From Ralstonia sp. UNC404CL21Col (lineage in GTDB: Bacteria > Pseudomonadota > Gammaproteobacteria > Burkholderiales > Burkholderiaceae), in assembly GCF_000620465.1 (NCBI RefSeq), contig NZ_JIBE01000003.1:248001-312000 (forward strand): DNA of 64,000 nucleotides, in the 5' to 3' direction. This document shows, piece after piece, positions 1 to 11,519 of this stretch (the first letter of the stretch is position 1; every line of letters begins with the position of its first letter). The position numbers and the translations under genes were made by a program. The notes under the pieces were generated by a model that made no database searches, had not been told where the DNA came from, and was given only the letters and a program-made list of their open reading frames with translations.

Positions 1-475
1 CAAAGGCCGGAGCAACGTCGCCGGAGACTAGCGCGATGCCCTGATCGTAGGCTTTCTCGTCGAGCAGAAGCCCAGCCAGGCGCAGCTTGGCGAGCGCCTT
101 GTACTCATCGTCGCGCGCGTGATCGACCGCCCATTGCAGCTGCGCCTTGGCGCCCGCCGCATCGTTGGCTTCGTACAGCGCCTTGGCCGTGGCCAAAGCA
201 GTCATCTGCGCATAAGCCGTGCCGCCGAACTTGTCTTCCATGTCAGTGGCGGCACGCTTGATCTTTTCTGCGTCCTTGCCATCAACCGCCTTCTGTACCT
301 GCTCGTACAGCACGGACGCTTCGCCCGCCTGCTTGCGCTGCCAGTTCTTCCAGCCAAACCAACCGGCCACGGCCAGCAGCACCACGATGGCAATCCACGT
401 GATCACGTTGCCGTTGTCACGCCACCAGTGCTTGAGACTCTCTATCTGTTCCTGTTCTTCGAGATCGTAGGCCAT
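1..475 (-). CDS. yfgM: YfgM family TPR membrane protein, 3' end cut by window edge
   Basis: The 5' part of a gene that reads off the left edge; about 158 codons are visible. The protein starts MAYDLEEQEQ, has a short acidic cytoplasmic N-terminus, one membrane segment at about residues 22-40 (ITWIAIVVLLAVAGWFGW) and then a periplasmic helical, TPR-like region rich in Ala and Lys. This matches the YfgM/DUF2133 family, which in E. coli is an inner-membrane partner of the SecYEG translocon and of periplasmic chaperones. It lies 65 bp after hisS on the same strand, the conserved ispG-hisS-yfgM order (usually followed by bamB and der outside this window). The start follows from the family N-terminus. 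The C-terminus cannot be judged. Confidence 0.85.
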   Translation of the reverse strand, partial: MAYDLEEQEQIESLKHWWRDNGNVITWIAIVVLLAVAGWFGWKNWQRKQAGEASVLYEQVQKAVDGKDAEKIKRAATDMEDKFGGTAYAQMTALATAKALYEANDAAGAKAQLQWAVDHARDDEYKALAKLRLAGLLLDEKAYDQGIALVSGDVAPAF

Positions 476-540
476 GCTTTGCAGAGCTTGAATATTGGAG
501 GTGAATCGCGGTCGTTCGCCGGCGGGCGGCACTGCCGCGG

Positions 541-1863
541 TTAGTCGTTGTTGGCCACCATGGCATCGATCAGGCGGTCGACCAGCTGGTCCGACGGCAC
601 GGTCTGCTGGGCATCCGCGGTCGGATCACCACGCAGGGGCTTGATCTGCGCAACACCTTGGGTGACTTCATCGTCGCCAATGATAACCGCATAGGATGCG
701 CCACTTGCGTCAGCGCGCTTGAACTGCGACTTGAAGCTACCGTTGCGCCCTTCCGGCGATGCGTGAAGGATGACGTCGAGGCCGGCGTCGCGCAGTCGCT
801 CTGCGGCGATCAGCGCCTGCACCTGCGCCTCATCGCCCTGATGGACGATGTAGACGTCGCAGCCCTGCGCTTCGGGCTCAAGCTTTTCTTCGCGCAGCAG
901 TTCGATGATGCGCTCGACACCCATCGCCCAGCCGCATGCGGGGGCCGGCTTGCCGCCGATCTGTTCGATGAGCGGGTCGTAACGGCCGCCGCCGGCCACG
1001 GTGCCTTGGGCGCCCAGCTTGTCGGTCGTCCACTCAAAGACGGTGAGGTTGTAGTAATCCAGGCCGCGCACCAGGCGCGGGTTGATCGTGAACGGAATAT
1101 TGTTCGCCTTGAGCAGCTTCTGCACACCCTCAAAGTGCGCGCGCGATTCGTCGCCCAGGTAGTCGATGAGCTTCGGCGCGCCGGCGGCCATGTCCTGCAG
1201 CGCCGGGTTCTTGGTGTCGAGCACGCGCAGAGGGTTGGTGTACAGGCGGCGCTTGCCGTCCTCATCCAGAATGTCCTGGAAACCTTCCAGATATTTGATG
1301 AGATCGGCACGGTGCGCAGCGCGCTCTTCCGCCTGACCGAGCGAGTTCAACTCGAGCTTCAGGCCGACAAGGCCGAGGTCATCCCACAGTCGCTGGCACA
1401 TCAGGATGACTTCTGCGTCGATGTCGGGGCCAGCAAAGCCGAGCGCTTCCACGCCCACCTGATGGAACTGGCGATAGCGACCACGCTGCGGACGCTCGTG
1501 GCGAAACATCGGGCCGGTGTACCACAGGCGCTTCGGGCCGTCGTACAGCAGGTTGTGCTCGATCACGGCGCGCACAGCGGCAGCGGTGCCCTCCGGGCGC
1601 ATGGTGAGTTGTTCGCCGTTCAACGCATCGGTGAAGGTGTACATCTCCTTCTCGACGATGTCCGTCACCTCGCCGATGCCACGCACAAATAATTGCGTCT
1701 GCTCAACGATCGGCGTGCGGATCTGCTGGTAGCCATAGGCGCGCAGCATGCTGCGCACGGCGTTGTCAAAGTGCTCCCACAGCGGGGCGTCGCTGGGCAA
1801 CAAGTCGTTCATGCCTTTGACGCCGGCGATCTTCTGCACGCGTTGTTTTTGTGTATCGCTCAT
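541..1863 (-). CDS. hisS: Histidyl-tRNA synthetase
   Basis: A 440-residue class II aminoacyl-tRNA synthetase that charges tRNA-His in the cytoplasm. The class II motif 2 region is visible ([21 protein letters not shown] region, residues about 115-135), as are the histidine-binding loop ([13 protein letters not shown], about 263-275) and the motif 3 region GWAMGVERI. The C-terminal anticodon-binding domain follows. Length is a little above the E. coli enzyme (424) because of an N-terminal extension ([17 protein letters not shown]). It sits in the ndk-rlmN-pilW-rodZ-ispG-hisS-yfgM run. A hairpin with a U-tract ends only about 11 bp before its start codon, and no convincing Shine-Dalgarno is seen, so expression may be controlled at that point. 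Confidence 0.97.
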   Translation of the reverse strand: MSDTQKQRVQKIAGVKGMNDLLPSDAPLWEHFDNAVRSMLRAYGYQQIRTPIVEQTQLFVRGIGEVTDIVEKEMYTFTDALNGEQLTMRPEGTAAAVRAVIEHNLLYDGPKRLWYTGPMFRHERPQRGRYRQFHQVGVEALGFAGPDIDAEVILMCQRLWDDLGLVGLKLELNSLGQAEERAAHRADLIKYLEGFQDILDEDGKRRLYTNPLRVLDTKNPALQDMAAGAPKLIDYLGDESRAHFEGVQKLLKANNIPFTINPRLVRGLDYYNLTVFEWTTDKLGAQGTVAGGGRYDPLIEQIGGKPAPACGWAMGVERIIELLREEKLEPEAQGCDVYIVHQGDEAQVQALIAAERLRDAGLDVILHASPEGRNGSFKSQFKRADASGASYAVIIGDDEVTQGVAQIKPLRGDPTADAQQTVPSDQLVDRLIDAMVANND

Positions 1864-1874
1864 GATGTCACGTT

Positions 1875-1918
1875 AAAAACCGGCCTCTCGCATTTGGCTC
1901 CATGCGGGGCCGGCCGGT
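1875..1918 (-). terminator. Terminator-like hairpin in the ispG-hisS gap
   Basis: Read on the minus strand, ACCGGCC (1912-1918) pairs with GGCCGGT (1879-1885), with an inner GCAT/ATGC helix, followed at once by a run of five U (1875-1879). The U-run stops about 11 nt before the hisS ATG. It can act as an intrinsic terminator after ispG, an attenuator of hisS, or both. A second register of the GGCC repeats offers an alternative pairing. Confidence 0.55.
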
Positions 1919-1961
1919 CGTTTCCTGCTTCGACTTCGAGTCCCGAAGCCTGATGCCGTTT

Positions 1962-3248
<1,287 letters not shown>

Positions 3249-3297
3249 GATCAGACAAGGCGCGCCGCCACGGGCACCGCGCCATTTACAAAACGGT

Positions 3298-4389
3298 TCA
3301 GGGCAACGTGGCCCGTGCCACGCGATTGCGGGCGTACTTCTGAAGATCGACGGACGCACCGCCCACAGCCAGCGATTCAACCGCTTCTGCATTGCCGAAA
3401 ACGACCTTGAACGGCGGCGTGCCGGTCAGATCGCGTGCGTCGCCTTCCTTTGAGAGGCCGCTGGCGAGCGTCTTGCCGGTTTTGTCCTTGATTTCATACC
3501 AGGAGGAACCGGAGAAGCGCACCGAGACCGTGCCGCTGCCACCTGCCGATTCAGCCGGTTTGGCAGTTTCCGCCGGCCGAACGGCAACTGGAGCATCGAC
3601 GTTGACCACAGCGGCCTTGACACCTGCACCGGCTACAGCGGCCGCCGGAACAGCAGCACCGTTGCCTGAACGCGGCAGCGTTGCCGGTGGAGCCAGCGGC
3701 GCAGTTACCACGCCCGAGGCCGGGGCCGCCGGGGCAACCGGCGTCAACGGTGTCGGCATGGAAGCGGCTGGTGTTTCAGCCGGAGCCTGCTCAGCTGTCG
3801 GAGCCGCTTGCGCGGGCGCCGTTTGCTCGGCCGCCGGCGCTTCCTTCGTCGTGGACTCGGTGTTTTGCGTGGCTGCCGTTTGCGAGGCAAACCACTGCTT
3901 CAGACGGTCCATACCAGCCAACGCACCGCCTGCCACAACCACCGCAACGAGCACACCAATCAGCCAGCGGCCGCTGCCACCGCGACGCTTCGCAAAGCTA
4001 GGTTTGTCGGAGAACGATTCACCCAACCCGCCTTCGGGGCGCAAGCCGATGTTGGTGACCGGCGCACGGGCATTCAAACGCGCAAGCTGGTCATCGACAT
4101 CCACTTGCAAAGCACGTGCGTAGGCGCGGATGAGCCCTTTGGTAAAGGTCATGTCAGGCAATGCACTGACATCTGCCGATTCCACCGCCGACAACTTGCC
4201 TGGAGCCACCTTCAGGCGCCCCGCCAGATCGTCGACCGTCAGCCGCTGCCGTTCTCGGCCGGCACGCAGGCGTTCGGCGATCTCTCGCAGCGCATCGTCG
4301 CGGTCCGGCGAAACAGCGGCAGGCGGATTCGAGGCAGGCGCCGCGCCGTGAGAGAAGTCGGCTGCGCTTACCACGTCGCGGTCAGTCAT
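3298..4389 (-). CDS. rodZ: RodZ-like cytoskeletal/HTH membrane protein
   Basis: A 363-residue bitopic membrane protein of the RodZ family, which links MreB filaments to the cell-wall elongation machinery. Visible parts: a cytoplasmic helix-turn-helix domain of the Xre type (about residues 33-105, [20 protein letters not shown]), a basic stretch, one membrane segment at about 141-160 ([20 protein letters not shown]), a long Ala/Pro/Thr-rich periplasmic linker, and a C-terminal DUF4115 domain ([11 protein letters not shown] onward). The ATG at 4389 lies inside the last codons of pilW (8-bp overlap), implying translational coupling. The longer open frame upstream to 4545 is rejected because it would run further into pilW. 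Confidence 0.93.
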   Translation of the reverse strand: MTDRDVVSAADFSHGAAPASNPPAAVSPDRDDALREIAERLRAGRERQRLTVDDLAGRLKVAPGKLSAVESADVSALPDMTFTKGLIRAYARALQVDVDDQLARLNARAPVTNIGLRPEGGLGESFSDKPSFAKRRGGSGRWLIGVLVAVVVAGGALAGMDRLKQWFASQTAATQNTESTTKEAPAAEQTAPAQAAPTAEQAPAETPAASMPTPLTPVAPAAPASGVVTAPLAPPATLPRSGNGAAVPAAAVAGAGVKAAVVNVDAPVAVRPAETAKPAESAGGSGTVSVRFSGSSWYEIKDKTGKTLASGLSKEGDARDLTGTPPFKVVFGNAEAVESLAVGGASVDLQKYARNRVARATLP

Positions 4390-5179
4390 CCCAGGCTCCT
4401 CGTTCGAATGCCGCCTCTTCGGGCGCATTGGGGAAGCGACGCTGCAATTGCGCGCTCCATGCGTTCTGCTGCGAAGTGTCGCCCAGACGCCGCGCGACAC
4501 GAGCGCCAAGCCACAAGCTTTCCGCCGTCGGATTGCCGCGGCCATTCACACGTTCGATAAACGGCATGGCACGTGAATATTCGCGTCGTTTGTAGTACAG
4601 CTGCGCCAACGTCAAGTTGGTCAGCGGATTGTTTGCGTCGATGTAAGTTGCGCGGGTGAGGCTCTTCTCCGCGCCGTCCAGATCACCCTGACGCATCTGG
4701 CAGACGCCCAGATTCGTCCATGGTTTCGCGGGGCTGCCGGCGGCCGGCGCCTCGATGGCCTGGCGCAGCATCGCCATGCCTTGATCGGGCTTGCCACCTT
4801 GCGAGCACAGGAACCAGCCGTAGTTGTTCAGCAGGTCGCCATCTTGGGGCGTCGCAGCCAGAGCGCTGCGGAAGCTCTCATCAGCCTGCTCGCGCTGGCC
4901 GAGGTTCATGTAAGCCAGCGCGCGGATGTGATACGCGTTCGGCACGTTCGGATCGATTGCGATGGCGTTCTTGATTTCCTCAAGCGCTGTCGCATTCTGG
5001 CCGGCTTCCAAGTATTGCGTCGCGAGTTGTAATCGGATTGCAGCCCGACGACCGGCGTCAGCCTTTTGATCGGGGACGGTCGTGACTTCTCGTGTCTGTG
5101 TCTGGACCGGCGGCGACAATGCGCACCCGGCGGCTGCCAGCGTGAAGACCAGACTGACAGCAGTCGACCAACGCTTCAT
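4382..5179 (-). CDS. pilW: Type IV pilus biogenesis/stability lipoprotein PilW (PilF), TPR
   Basis: A 265-residue outer-membrane lipoprotein with tandem tetratricopeptide repeats; in the family it is the pilotin that localises and multimerises the PilQ secretin of type IV pili. The signal peptide ends at a lipobox-like LAAAGC with Cys19 as the lipidation site. TPR units run from about residue 45 to 240 ([43 protein letters not shown]). Its start overlaps the rlmN stop as ATGA, and its end overlaps the rodZ start by 8 bp, so the three genes should be co-translated. The open frame extends upstream to 5299, but that part lacks a signal peptide and overlaps rlmN. Confidence 0.93.
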   Translation of the reverse strand: MKRWSTAVSLVFTLAAAGCALSPPVQTQTREVTTVPDQKADAGRRAAIRLQLATQYLEAGQNATALEEIKNAIAIDPNVPNAYHIRALAYMNLGQREQADESFRSALAATPQDGDLLNNYGWFLCSQGGKPDQGMAMLRQAIEAPAAGSPAKPWTNLGVCQMRQGDLDGAEKSLTRATYIDANNPLTNLTLAQLYYKRREYSRAMPFIERVNGRGNPTAESLWLGARVARRLGDTSQQNAWSAQLQRRFPNAPEEAAFERGAWDD

Positions 5180-6327
5180 GCGGTACCCATGCGGTGAGTG
5201 GAGTCTGCCCCGACCACGGGGATCTCGACGATCTTGCCAAACTTGCCGCGCTCGGCCAGGCGCGTGCGGTCCTTGACCTCGCCAGCGAGCTGCCCGCACG
5301 CCGCATCGATGTCGTCGCCTCGCGTCTTGCGGATGGTGGTGACAATGCCGGCATCCAACAGCACTTGCGAGAAGCGGCGGATCTGCTCATTGTTCGAGCG
5401 CTTCAACCCCGATTCCGGGAACGGGTTGAACGGGATCAGGTTGAACTTACACGGCACGTCGGCCACGACGCGCAGCAGTTCACGGGCATGCTCGACGGTA
5501 TCGTTGACACCATCCAGCATGCAGTATTCAAAGGTGATGAAATCGCGCGGCGCGAACTCCAGATAGCGGCGACAGGCAGCCATCAATTCGGCCAAGGGAT
5601 ACTTCTTGTTGAGCGGCACGAGCACGTCGCGCAGCGCGTCGTTGGACGCGTGCAGCGACACAGCAAGCGCCACGGGCACATCGCGCGCGAGGCGGTCCAT
5701 CATCGGCACAACGCCCGAGGTGGATACCGTTACGCGGCGCCGCGAAAGGCCATACGCGTTGTCGTCCAGCATCAGCGACAGAGCGGGCACCACGGCGTCG
5801 TAATTCAGGAGCGGTTCGCCCATGCCCATCATCACAACGTTGGTGATGACGCGATCGTCTTTGGGGCCGCGACCGAGCTGCTTGCGCATAGCGAATTCCG
5901 CCATCCACAGTTGGCCGATGATCTCGCCAGCAGTGAGGTTGCGCGAGAAACCCTGCTTGCCGGTCGAGCAGAACCGGCAGTTGACGGCACATCCCGCCTG
6001 AGACGACACACACAACGTGCCGCGCGTCTCTTCGGGGATGTAGACCGTCTCGACGGCATTCCCCTGCCCTACGTCGACCAGCCACTTGCGCGTGCCGTCC
6101 GACGAAAGGTGATCGGTAATGACCGCCGGCGCCTGGATGTTGGCGCGGGTCGCAAGCTTTTCGCGCAGCGACTTGGCGAGATCGGTCATCTCGCCAAAAT
6201 CGGACGCCCCCGACTGGTGAATCCAGCGCTGCAACTGCTTGGCGCGAAACGACTTCTCACCCAGGCTCTCGCAGTACGCGAGAAGGCCCGGTGCGTCGAA
6301 ATCGAGGAGATTCACCACATCGCTCAT
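5176..6327 (-). CDS. rlmN: Dual-specificity 23S rRNA/tRNA adenine-C2 methyltransferase RlmN
   Basis: A 383-residue radical-SAM enzyme that methylates C2 of A2503 in 23S rRNA and A37 in certain tRNAs. The CxxxCxxC cluster motif is present (Cys113, Cys117, Cys120 in GCAVNCRFC), and a late cysteine (about residue 343, DIDAACGQL) matches the catalytic one that carries the methylene link. A TTG nine bases upstream (6336) is in frame, but ATG 6327 gives the usual N-terminus [11 protein letters not shown]. It follows ndk by 42 bp and ends in an ATGA overlap with pilW, so it probably belongs to the same transcript. Confidence 0.97.
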   Translation of the reverse strand: MSDVVNLLDFDAPGLLAYCESLGEKSFRAKQLQRWIHQSGASDFGEMTDLAKSLREKLATRANIQAPAVITDHLSSDGTRKWLVDVGQGNAVETVYIPEETRGTLCVSSQAGCAVNCRFCSTGKQGFSRNLTAGEIIGQLWMAEFAMRKQLGRGPKDDRVITNVVMMGMGEPLLNYDAVVPALSLMLDDNAYGLSRRRVTVSTSGVVPMMDRLARDVPVALAVSLHASNDALRDVLVPLNKKYPLAELMAACRRYLEFAPRDFITFEYCMLDGVNDTVEHARELLRVVADVPCKFNLIPFNPFPESGLKRSNNEQIRRFSQVLLDAGIVTTIRKTRGDDIDAACGQLAGEVKDRTRLAERGKFGKIVEIPVVGADSTHRMGTA

Positions 6328-6369
6328 GACTTGCAACCCGAAACCACAATCCCAGTCTAGTGTTGACGC

Positions 6370-6795
6370 TTAGCGGCTGTAAATGTTCAGGCCCGGGAAG
6401 AAGAATGCGACTTCCACGGCAGCCGTTTCAGCAGCGTCCGAGCCGTGCACGGCATTGGCGTCGATGCTGTCAGCGAAGTCGGCGCGGATCGTGCCCTTCT
6501 CCGCCTTCTTCGGGTCGGTTGCACCCATCAGGTCACGGTTCTTGGCGATTGCGTTTTCGCCTTCCAGCGCCTGCACCATCACCGGGCCCGAGATCATGAA
6601 GTCCACCAGATCCTTGAAGAACGGGCGCTCCTTGTGCACGGCGTAGAACTGCTCGGCTTCTGCGCGCGACAGGTGGATCATCTTGGCTGCGACGATCTTC
6701 AGGCCGGCGCCTTCGAAGCGGGCGTAGATCTGGCCGATGACATTCTTGGCCACGGCATCCGGTTTGATAATCGACAAAGTGCGTTCGAGCGCCAT
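6370..6795 (-). CDS. ndk: Nucleoside diphosphate kinase
   Basis: A 141-residue kinase that balances NTP and dNTP pools by phosphate transfer through a phospho-histidine. The active-site His117 lies in the conserved NAVHGSDA motif, the P-loop-like [11 protein letters not shown] is near the N-terminus and the length is exactly that of bacterial Ndk. ATG 6795 is preceded by a GGAG Shine-Dalgarno at 6-nt spacing; an in-frame upstream codon (MEFL...) overlaps that site and is rejected. It is the first gene of the ndk-rlmN-pilW-rodZ-ispG-hisS-yfgM run and carries the visible promoter of the group. Confidence 0.98.
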   Translation of the reverse strand: MALERTLSIIKPDAVAKNVIGQIYARFEGAGLKIVAAKMIHLSRAEAEQFYAVHKERPFFKDLVDFMISGPVMVQALEGENAIAKNRDLMGATDPKKAEKGTIRADFADSIDANAVHGSDAAETAAVEVAFFFPGLNIYSR

Positions 6796-6841
6796 CAAAA
6801 ACTCCAAAAAATGAAGGTGTTACGTGAAAGATAAACGTTAG

Positions 6842-6850
6842 ATTCTAACA
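6842..6850 (-). promoter_or_regulatory. Candidate extended -10 promoter of ndk
   Basis: On the minus strand TGTTAGAAT forms an extended -10 box (TGnTAGAAT) about 47 bp before the ndk start. A perfect TTGACA lies farther upstream at 22-bp spacing, too far for a normal -35. Expected start of transcription is near 6835. Confidence 0.45.
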
Positions 6851-7162
6851 CGGGCGGCAACGGGATGGATGTCAAGCGGTGCAACCGGATGCCGCGTACG
6901 GCGGGCGCGTCAGGAGGCGATATCGTCACACGCCTTTGCAGGTCTCGTCGGCTGTACGAACGCGCCTTAGCATCCCCTTATGGGGAGCACAAAAAGTCAC
7001 TCACGAAGGGCATTTTCCGTCGCAAGCACCGACCAGGAGCCGGAACCGCGTGGCATCCTGACTCTCCAAGTAAGGACGATGTGGCTTGCAAAAGGCCGCC
7101 TCGGATGCCACATTCGCTGTGTCGTCGCATTGTCTGCAATGTCATTTACCCAAGGAGTTCGC
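6851..7162. other. 312-bp intergenic region between ndk and the YccA-type gene
   Basis: No credible gene is seen; open frames here are only upstream extensions of the following gene with atypical composition. A TTGCAA (7086-7091) with a poor CACATT at 17-bp spacing could be a weak promoter for the downstream gene, and CCCCTTATGGGG near 6974-6985 can form a small hairpin. Nothing else stands out. Confidence 0.5.
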
Positions 7163-7864
7163 ATGGACAACCAACTCAACACGTACGGTTTTGGCGCTTC
7201 CGGCACCGCCGGCGCGTTGGCCGTCCGCAACCGAGTGCTGCGCAATACCTATTGGCTGCTCGCGCTTTCCATGATCCCCACCATCCTCGGTGCCTGGATC
7301 GGGGTCGCCACCGGCTTCAACCTGATGGGGCGCAACCCGTTGATGGGTTTCGTCATCTTCATGGCAGTGGCTTTTGGCTTCTTCTACGCCATTGAGCGCT
7401 TCAAGAACAGCGGCGTCGGCGTGGCATTGCTGCTCGGCTTCACGTTCTTCATGGGGCTGATGCTGTCGCGGCTGATCGGCATGATTCTGGGCTTCTCGAA
7501 TGGTGCGTCACTCATCATGACGGCGTTCGGCGGCACAGCCGTCATCTTCGGCGTGATGGCGACGGTGGCCACGGTCAGCAAGCGCGATTTCTCGGGCCTG
7601 GGCAAGTGGCTGTTCATGGGCGTGCTGGTGCTGATCGTGGGCTCGGTGGCCAACATCTGGCTGCAACTGCCCGCGATGATGCTGACGATCTCGGTGCTGG
7701 CCATCGCGATCTTCTCGGCATACATCCTGTTCGACGTGCAGCGCATCGTGAACGGCGGCGAGACCAACTACGTGACGGCTACCCTGGCCATCTACCTGGA
7801 CGTCTACAACATCTTCACGAACCTGCTGGCGATCCTGGGAATCTTTGGCGGAAATCGCAACTAA
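7163..7864 (+). CDS. Bax inhibitor-1/YccA family membrane protein
   Basis: A 233-residue integral membrane protein with seven hydrophobic segments spread over residues 30-230, typical of the BI-1/YccA/TMBIM family. E. coli YccA binds and restrains the FtsH protease; whether this one does so is not known. The C-terminal IFSAYILFDVQRIVNGG segment, with its acidic FDVQ signature, is characteristic of the family. ATG 7163 has a strong AAGGAG site at 7152-7157; the longer frame from 6980 is rejected because its upstream part is unlike any membrane protein. It stands alone and ends at a strong terminator shared with convergent rlmD. Confidence 0.93.
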   Translation: MDNQLNTYGFGASGTAGALAVRNRVLRNTYWLLALSMIPTILGAWIGVATGFNLMGRNPLMGFVIFMAVAFGFFYAIERFKNSGVGVALLLGFTFFMGLMLSRLIGMILGFSNGASLIMTAFGGTAVIFGVMATVATVSKRDFSGLGKWLFMGVLVLIVGSVANIWLQLPAMMLTISVLAIAIFSAYILFDVQRIVNGGETNYVTATLAIYLDVYNIFTNLLAILGIFGGNRN

Positions 7865-7900
7865 GCGAAATTCAGCCTCACAAGCGTCAGCGATGGCGCG

Positions 7901-7934
7901 AAAAAAAACCGGCGCACCAGGCGCCGGTTTTTCT
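7901..7934. terminator. Bidirectional intrinsic terminator
   Basis: CCGGCGC (7909-7915) pairs with GCGCCGG (7921-7927) around an ACCAG loop, flanked by an A-run and a T-run, so it can stop transcription of the YccA-type gene on the plus strand and rlmD on the minus strand. Confidence 0.9.
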
Positions 7935-7960
7935 TTGTCTGCGAGACGCCCCACGAACGG

Positions 7961-9451
7961 TCAGTCGCGCTCGAATACCGCCATCGACTCCACGTGCGAC
8001 GTGTGCGGGAACATGTTGACCACGCCCGCTCCGGCCAATCGATAACCCGCTTCATGCACGAGCAAACCCGCATCGCGGGCCAGCGTCGCCGGATTGCATG
8101 ACACATAGACGATGCGCTTCGGCAGCAGATCAGCCGCCTCGCCGCCTCGCTGAGACAACTCGGCGAGCGCCTTGGACACGGCCAACGCCCCTTCGCGCGG
8201 CGGATCGATCAACCAGCGATCGAACTTGCCCAGTGCGGCAATATCATCGGCCGACACTTCAAAGAGATTACGACACGCGAATGTCGTTTTCGCATCCAAA
8301 CCGTTGTGCTGAGCGTTGGCGAGCGCCCGGGTTGTCAGCGCCTCGCTCCCTTCGATGCCCATGACTTCGCGTGCCCGTGTGGCCATTGGCAGCGTGAAGT
8401 TGCCGATACCGCAGAACAGGTCAAGGAGCCGATCGCTGGGCTGGGCGTCGAGCAGCTTCAGCGCCCGCGACATCAGCACCCGGTTGATCTGATGATTGAC
8501 CTGCGTGAAATCCGTCGGTTTGAACGGCATCGTGATGCCGAACTCCGGCAGCGTGTACGTCAGCGTGCGGTCGAGGGGATGGAACGGATAAACGGTGTCC
8601 GGCCCCTTGGGCTGCAACCAGAACTGGACGTTGTGCTGATCGGCAAAGTCGCGCAGCTCGGCCTCATCCTCGGCGGTGATGGGCTCCAGATTGCGCAATA
8701 CCAGCGCGGTCACGTCCTGCCCGACCGCGAGTTCGATCTGCGGCATACGTTGCACGATCGACAGGCGCCCCACCAACTCGCGCAACGGCACCAGCAGCGC
8801 GGATACGTGCGGCGGCAGCACCTCGCACGACGTCATGTCGGCCACGTAGCTGCTCTTGCGCTCGTGGAAACCCACCAGCACACCACCTTTGGCCGCAACA
8901 TGGCGCACGGTCAAACGGGCGCGATAGCGGTAGCCCCAGTCGGGGCCGGCGATCGGTCGGAACACGACGTCCGGACGCAGCTTGGCCAGATGCCACAGGT
9001 CGTCTTCCAGCACGCGCTGCTTGATCGCAACCTGTGCACGCGAATCCAGATGCTGCATCGAGCAGCCACCGCACACCCCAAAGAACTTGCACTGCGGCGT
9101 CACGCGCGAAGCGGACTGGCGCAGAATATCCACCACACTCGCCTGCTCGTACGACGGCTTCACGCGGTGACTGCGATACATCACGCGCTCACCAGGCAAT
9201 GCGCCCTCCACGAAGACCACCTTGCCCGGCGAGCCATCCTCGTTGGTCAGGCGACCGATACCGCGTGCTTCACCGTCGAGCGAAACGATTTCCAGGGGGC
9301 CAGCCACGGGCATCTCGGGCTTACGACGTCCACGGGGCTTAGCGGGGGGCGCGTCCGGGGCGGCGATTGCTGAATCAGGAGAGGAAGGCGTGACGTTAGG
9401 TGCAGCTTGAGACACGAGCGAGCCTGGGCAAAATGAGGACAAGGGCGGCAT
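7961..9451 (-). CDS. rlmD: 23S rRNA (uracil-1939-C5)-methyltransferase RlmD
   Basis: An RlmD/RumA-type RNA m5U methyltransferase of about 496 residues. In order: an N-terminal low-complexity Pro/Ala tail, a TRAM RNA-binding domain (starting near [17 protein letters not shown]), an iron-sulfur motif ([15 protein letters not shown]), the SAM-binding Rossmann fold ([14 protein letters not shown]), and the catalytic cysteine in [12 protein letters not shown]. The start is uncertain: ATG 9451 is used here, GTG 9415 and ATG 9313 are in frame, and only the last removes the tail. None has a clear Shine-Dalgarno. It is divergent from the EEP hydrolase gene 22 bp away. Confidence 0.92.
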   Translation of the reverse strand: MPPLSSFCPGSLVSQAAPNVTPSSPDSAIAAPDAPPAKPRGRRKPEMPVAGPLEIVSLDGEARGIGRLTNEDGSPGKVVFVEGALPGERVMYRSHRVKPSYEQASVVDILRQSASRVTPQCKFFGVCGGCSMQHLDSRAQVAIKQRVLEDDLWHLAKLRPDVVFRPIAGPDWGYRYRARLTVRHVAAKGGVLVGFHERKSSYVADMTSCEVLPPHVSALLVPLRELVGRLSIVQRMPQIELAVGQDVTALVLRNLEPITAEDEAELRDFADQHNVQFWLQPKGPDTVYPFHPLDRTLTYTLPEFGITMPFKPTDFTQVNHQINRVLMSRALKLLDAQPSDRLLDLFCGIGNFTLPMATRAREVMGIEGSEALTTRALANAQHNGLDAKTTFACRNLFEVSADDIAALGKFDRWLIDPPREGALAVSKALAELSQRGGEAADLLPKRIVYVSCNPATLARDAGLLVHEAGYRLAGAGVVNMFPHTSHVESMAVFERD

Positions 9452-9473
9452 TGTAAGACACCGGAGGACCAGC

Positions 9474-10337
9474 ATGGGCACCGTCATCCTGACGTGGAAT
9501 ATCCAGTGGGGTCGTGGCGCCGACGGGCACGTCAGCCTGACGCGCCAGCTGACGCAAGCACATGAGATGGGCGAGTTCGATGTGCTGTGCCTCCAGGAAG
9601 TCACGTCCGGTTTCAGCGATCTGCCGGGCCAACCAGGCATCGATCAATGGAGCGAACTCGCCGACGCGCTTGGCCCTGACTACACCGTGATTGCCGGCTT
9701 CGCGCTGGAGCGCCACAACGGCACGCATGTGCAGCGCTTCGGCAACGCGATTGCCACACGCTTACCCGTGCATCACATCCGGCGCCACGCTTTACCTTGT
9801 CCAGCGGATGCCACACCGTATATGCCCCGCATGGCCATCGAGGCGATCGTGCAGACGCCGTTCGGCTTGTTGCGCATCATCACAACGCATCTGGAGTACT
9901 ACTCAGAGCTTCAACGGCTGGCGCAAATCAACGCATTGCGCGCCATCCACGCGGAAGGGTGTGCGCGTGCAAATCAAGCATCGGTGCTTGGCACAGAGTG
10001 CGAGGCGGGCCCCTTCCGCCCGCTTGCACAGACGACGTCAACCATTGTCTGCGGCGATTTCAACTGCAAGCCGGACTCCACGCCCAAACGCCTGGCGACC
10101 GTGCCGCTCACTTGGGAACCCGCTTTACATGACGCGTGGGAGATTGCCCACGGCACAACGCCGCAACCGCCGACTTTCGGCGTGCACGACCGCACCGGCT
10201 GGACCGAACCGGCCTACGCGTGCGATTTCATGCTGATCAGCGATCCATTGAGACCGCGCGTGCTGCGGATGGAAGTCAACAGCACCACGCAAGCATCGGA
10301 TCACCAACCGATGCTGCTGGAGCTGCGGAACGACTGA
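9474..10337 (+). CDS. Endonuclease/exonuclease/phosphatase (EEP) family protein
   Basis: A 287-residue protein of the EEP metal-dependent phosphodiesterase superfamily (DNase I, exonuclease III, sphingomyelinase relatives). The signature blocks are present: an N-terminal Asn (TWNIQWG), the metal-binding Glu (LCLQEV), the central TTHLEYYS histidine, GDFNCKPDS with catalytic Asp/Asn, and the C-terminal SDHQPM. No signal peptide is seen, so it should be cytoplasmic. ATG 9474 follows a GGAGGACC Shine-Dalgarno. The substrate cannot be read from sequence. It is divergent from rlmD and convergent with rpoS. Confidence 0.88.
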   Translation: MGTVILTWNIQWGRGADGHVSLTRQLTQAHEMGEFDVLCLQEVTSGFSDLPGQPGIDQWSELADALGPDYTVIAGFALERHNGTHVQRFGNAIATRLPVHHIRRHALPCPADATPYMPRMAIEAIVQTPFGLLRIITTHLEYYSELQRLAQINALRAIHAEGCARANQASVLGTECEAGPFRPLAQTTSTIVCGDFNCKPDSTPKRLATVPLTWEPALHDAWEIAHGTTPQPPTFGVHDRTGWTEPAYACDFMLISDPLRPRVLRMEVNSTTQASDHQPMLLELRND

Positions 10338-10374
10338 ATGAAACTGGAGGAGAAAGAAGAGAGGCTGCGGCGCC

Positions 10375-11511
10375 TTACAGCACCGCGTCCTTACGCACGC
10401 CCTGCGAAGCGAAATGGCGCTTGAGCTTGACCAGCGCTTCCTGCTGAATCTGACGAACGCGTTCGCGCGTCAGGCCCATCTCGGCGGCCAGCTCTTCCAG
10501 CGTCGCAGGCTCGATGTAGTTGAGGCCGAAGCGGCGCTCCACTACATAGCGGTGCTTGTCGGACAAGCGCGCAAGCCACGACTTCATCAGCAGTGAAAGC
10601 TCGCGATGTGCCACCTCCTGGTCCGGCGAGGCGCCATGCTCGTCCGAGAGGAAATCGAGCAGGCTCGTGCCCGGATCAAGATCGAACGGTGTATCGAGCG
10701 AAGTCGTGTGCTCGTTGAGCGAGAGCACGTCCTGCACTTCCTCCGTGGTCTTGCCGAGCAAGTGAGCGATGTCTTCAAGGCTCGCGTCCCGGCCGTCCAC
10801 ACCGCTCTTTTCCAGATGACGCTTGGCACGCAGCACCTGGTTGAGTTCGCGAATCACGTGCACCGGCAGACGAACCGTACGCGCCTGATTCATGATCGCG
10901 CGCTCGATGCTCTGGCGGATCCACCACGTTGCATACGTCGAGAAGCGAAACCCGCGTTCGGGATCAAACTTCTCGATCGCGTGCATCAGCCCCAGGTTGC
11001 CTTCCTCGATCAGATCGAGCAGCGGGACACCGCGGTTCAGATAGCCTTTTGCGATGCTCACGACCAAACGGAGGTTGCGCTCGATCATGACCTGGCGCGC
11101 GGCAAATTCGCCCGCCTTGGCCAGCGTCGAGAAATGCAGTTCTTCCGCTGGCGTCAGGAGCGGCTTGATGCTGATGCGATTGAGATAGTGCTGAACCGTG
11201 TCGGCGGCCAGTTCGGCCTGCAGCACCTTGCGGAAATCTTCCTCGGGTGCGGGCTCCTCGGCCTCTTCACCGTCTTCCTCTTCTTCATCCGGCTCGTCGG
11301 CACTGTCGGACGTGTCGTTGAGATCAGCAGAATCGGAGGCGGGTAGATCGTCGACCAGCGCGTCGACGACTTCGATCTCTTTAGCAGGAGGCTGTGCCGC
11401 GCCGCGCGCACGCCGCCCCGCGCGCCCATTTGGGGTGCGCTGGCCCTCTACAGCAGCGTCGATGTTGTCATCGGCGGGGGTGACGGGCGTGGCAGCTTTC
11501 TGGCGCGGCAT
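10375..11511 (-). CDS. rpoS: RNA polymerase sigma factor RpoS
   Basis: The stationary-phase/general stress sigma factor, 378 residues against about 330 in E. coli; the excess is an acidic N-terminal region (residues 1-95, runs of Glu/Asp). Region 1.2 ([21 protein letters not shown]), regions 2.1-2.4 ([23 protein letters not shown] and the [10 protein letters not shown] block) and the region 4.2 helix-turn-helix ([16 protein letters not shown]) are intact. It lies 8 bp downstream of nlpD in the surE-pcm-nlpD-rpoS order. As in E. coli, the main rpoS promoter may lie inside nlpD; none was confirmed here. Confidence 0.97.
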   Translation of the reverse strand: MPRQKAATPVTPADDNIDAAVEGQRTPNGRAGRRARGAAQPPAKEIEVVDALVDDLPASDSADLNDTSDSADEPDEEEEDGEEAEEPAPEEDFRKVLQAELAADTVQHYLNRISIKPLLTPAEELHFSTLAKAGEFAARQVMIERNLRLVVSIAKGYLNRGVPLLDLIEEGNLGLMHAIEKFDPERGFRFSTYATWWIRQSIERAIMNQARTVRLPVHVIRELNQVLRAKRHLEKSGVDGRDASLEDIAHLLGKTTEEVQDVLSLNEHTTSLDTPFDLDPGTSLLDFLSDEHGASPDQEVAHRELSLLMKSWLARLSDKHRYVVERRFGLNYIEPATLEELAAEMGLTRERVRQIQQEALVKLKRHFASQGVRKDAVL

Positions 11512-11519
11512 GCATTCCT

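Noticed and set aside
6865-7162. Coding extension upstream of the YccA-type gene
   Set aside because: The reading frames have no homology-like features and skip the strong AAGGAG before 7163.
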